Notes under the pieces: generated by a model
What the model saw: only the letters and a program-made list of their open reading frames with translations
What the model was told of the DNA's origin: nothing
The model's database searches: none
Translations under genes and position numbers: made by a program
In this document: positions 20,507 to 21,277 of the stretch, piece after piece
Layout of the letters: each line of letters begins with the position of its first letter
Numbering within the stretch: the stretch's first letter is position 1
DNA from: ZC4RG17 sp036259475
Lineage (GTDB): Bacteria > Actinomycetota > Acidimicrobiia > Spongiisociales > ZC4RG35
Reading direction: 5' to 3'
DNA: 21,277 bases
Assembly (NCBI GenBank): GCA_036259475.1
Contig: DATABS010000054.1
Location: 1 to 21,277 of the forward strand

Positions 20507-21277
20507 GTGTCCCGAAGGGCAGACGCCACTGCTGCGTCGTCGATCTGATCGACGGTACGCAGATCCAGGACAAGCGAGCCCGCCGCCCGGCGAGCGAGGA
20601 TCGGCGGATCGTGGAGTAACAGCCGGGAATGAAGATCGGCGGCACCCGCCAGTTCGATGAGGCGCGTCGGGATTTCCGCGCCGGGCGTCGACCCGGCCCC
20701 CAGGGTGGAGGCACCGTCCACGATCCGGGCCGTGATGCCGGCGCTATCGATGACCTGTTGGGCTCGCTCCTCGATTTCTGCCGGCGCGGTGATGGCCATC
20801 CGCCATACCGGCAGTTCATGGGCGCGCCCCGCCAGATAGGCAGCAAACGTCGCCGCCAAAGCCGCCGTGGTGGCGCCGTCCACCCGCAGAGCACGGGCGG
20901 CGGGATGGCGCGCCAGGTGTTCGATGAGATTCGCCCGGCCCACGATGATGCCGGCCTGCGGCCCGCCCAGCAGCTTGTCGCCCGAAAAGAGGACGAGATC
21001 GGCCCCTGATTCCAGTGACTGACGAACGCCCGGCTCGCCCTCCAACCAGGGCGGTGGTGGGCCATCCAGCCAGGGCACCCGGGCGTCGAGCAGCCCCGAG
21101 CCCACGTCATAGACGAAGGGAACTCCGCGCTCGTGTCCCAGGCCGGCGAGTTCCTCGACCTTCGCCTCGGCGCTGAAACCGACCACCCGGTAGTTGGACG
21201 GATGGACCTTGAGGAGTAGGGCCGGGTCCTCCACGGCGGCATAGTCCGCCAGGCGGGTCCGGTTCGTGGTGCCGACC
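20503..21277 (-). CDS. selA: L-seryl-tRNA(Sec) selenium transferase SelA, partial (5' end outside window)
   Basis: The gene runs off the right edge; 257 C-terminal residues are visible, starting VGTTNRTRLADYAAV, a conserved SelA segment. The PLP lysine is in LVLFSGDKLLGGPQAG (K101 of the visible part), preceded by FVYDVGSGLLDAR. SelA converts seryl-tRNA(Sec) to selenocysteyl-tRNA(Sec) using selenophosphate, as a large homo-oligomer. It overlaps selB by four bases, the standard bacterial selAB arrangement. A GTG at 21234 could be mistaken for a start, but the conserved residues before it show that the frame continues out of the window. Confidence 0.95.
   Translation of the reverse strand, partial: VGTTNRTRLADYAAVEDPALLLKVHPSNYRVVGFSAEAKVEELAGLGHERGVPFVYDVGSGLLDARVPWLDGPPPPWLEGEPGVRQSLESGADLVLFSGDKLLGGPQAGIIVGRANLIEHLARHPAARALRVDGATTAALAATFAAYLAGRAHELPVWRMAITAPAEIEERAQQVIDSAGITARIVDGASTLGAGSTPGAEIPTRLIELAGAADLHSRLLLHDPPILARRAAGSLVLDLRTVDQIDDAAVASALRDT

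Noticed and set aside
1..21277. CRISPR arrays, insertion sequences, attachment sites, prophage genes, in-frame UGA selenoprotein genes
   Set aside because: No repeat-spacer pattern, transposase or integrase was seen, the tRNA-Pro 3' end is not followed by an integrase, and no gene appears interrupted by a UGA.

Overview
The window is high-GC, gene-dense bacterial DNA with short intergenic gaps and many 4-base start/stop overlaps. A WhiB-family Fe-S regulator, an alpha/beta-type aspartokinase, a class II FBPase and apparently leaderless starts all point to an actinobacterium. An uncultured Acidimicrobiia-like lineage is my guess, not something the sequence proves. No insertion sequence, phage gene, CRISPR array or rRNA was seen. 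No gap between genes exceeds about 100 bases.

Region 1 (46-8039) is the most distinctive part. Seven minus-strand genes run livJ (lipoprotein substrate-binding protein), livF, livH, a fused livM-livG, a CYP125/142-like cytochrome P450, a class IV aminotransferase and a sulfotransferase-like protein. A small ferredoxin is divergent from livJ. The same 17-base operator-like sequence (15/17 identical) lies in the livJ/ferredoxin promoter region and again directly upstream of the P450. This suggests one regulon that imports a hydrophobic or branched substrate, hydroxylates it with P450 plus ferredoxin, and modifies it by transamination and perhaps sulfation. This is the best candidate here for an undescribed system; its substrate cannot be read from the sequence.

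Region 2 (8048-11036) holds central carbon and acyl-CoA genes: glpX, an acetyl-CoA acetyltransferase-type thiolase, a divergent methylmalonyl-CoA epimerase and a small overlapping ORF that weakly resembles an acyl-CoA carboxylase epsilon subunit.

Region 3 (11033-14257, minus) holds a membrane-anchored cyclophilin, a PHP-domain phosphoesterase and murJ, the lipid II flippase. Region 4 (14328-16555, plus) is the aspartate-pathway pair lysC-asd, with an internal ribosome binding site and start for the aspartokinase beta subunit. A strong hairpin and a tRNA-Pro(CGG) on the minus strand follow.

Region 5 (16696-18749) holds a lone receiver-domain protein, a divergent NfeD-type membrane protein whose protease-like domain appears to lack its catalytic serine, and a WhiB protein with a TTG start. 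Region 6 (18752-21277, minus) is the selenocysteine operon selA-selB, with the 5' end of selA outside the window. Seven genes without a Shine-Dalgarno sequence have a TAnnnT hexamer 6-10 bases before the start codon, which suggests widespread leaderless translation.
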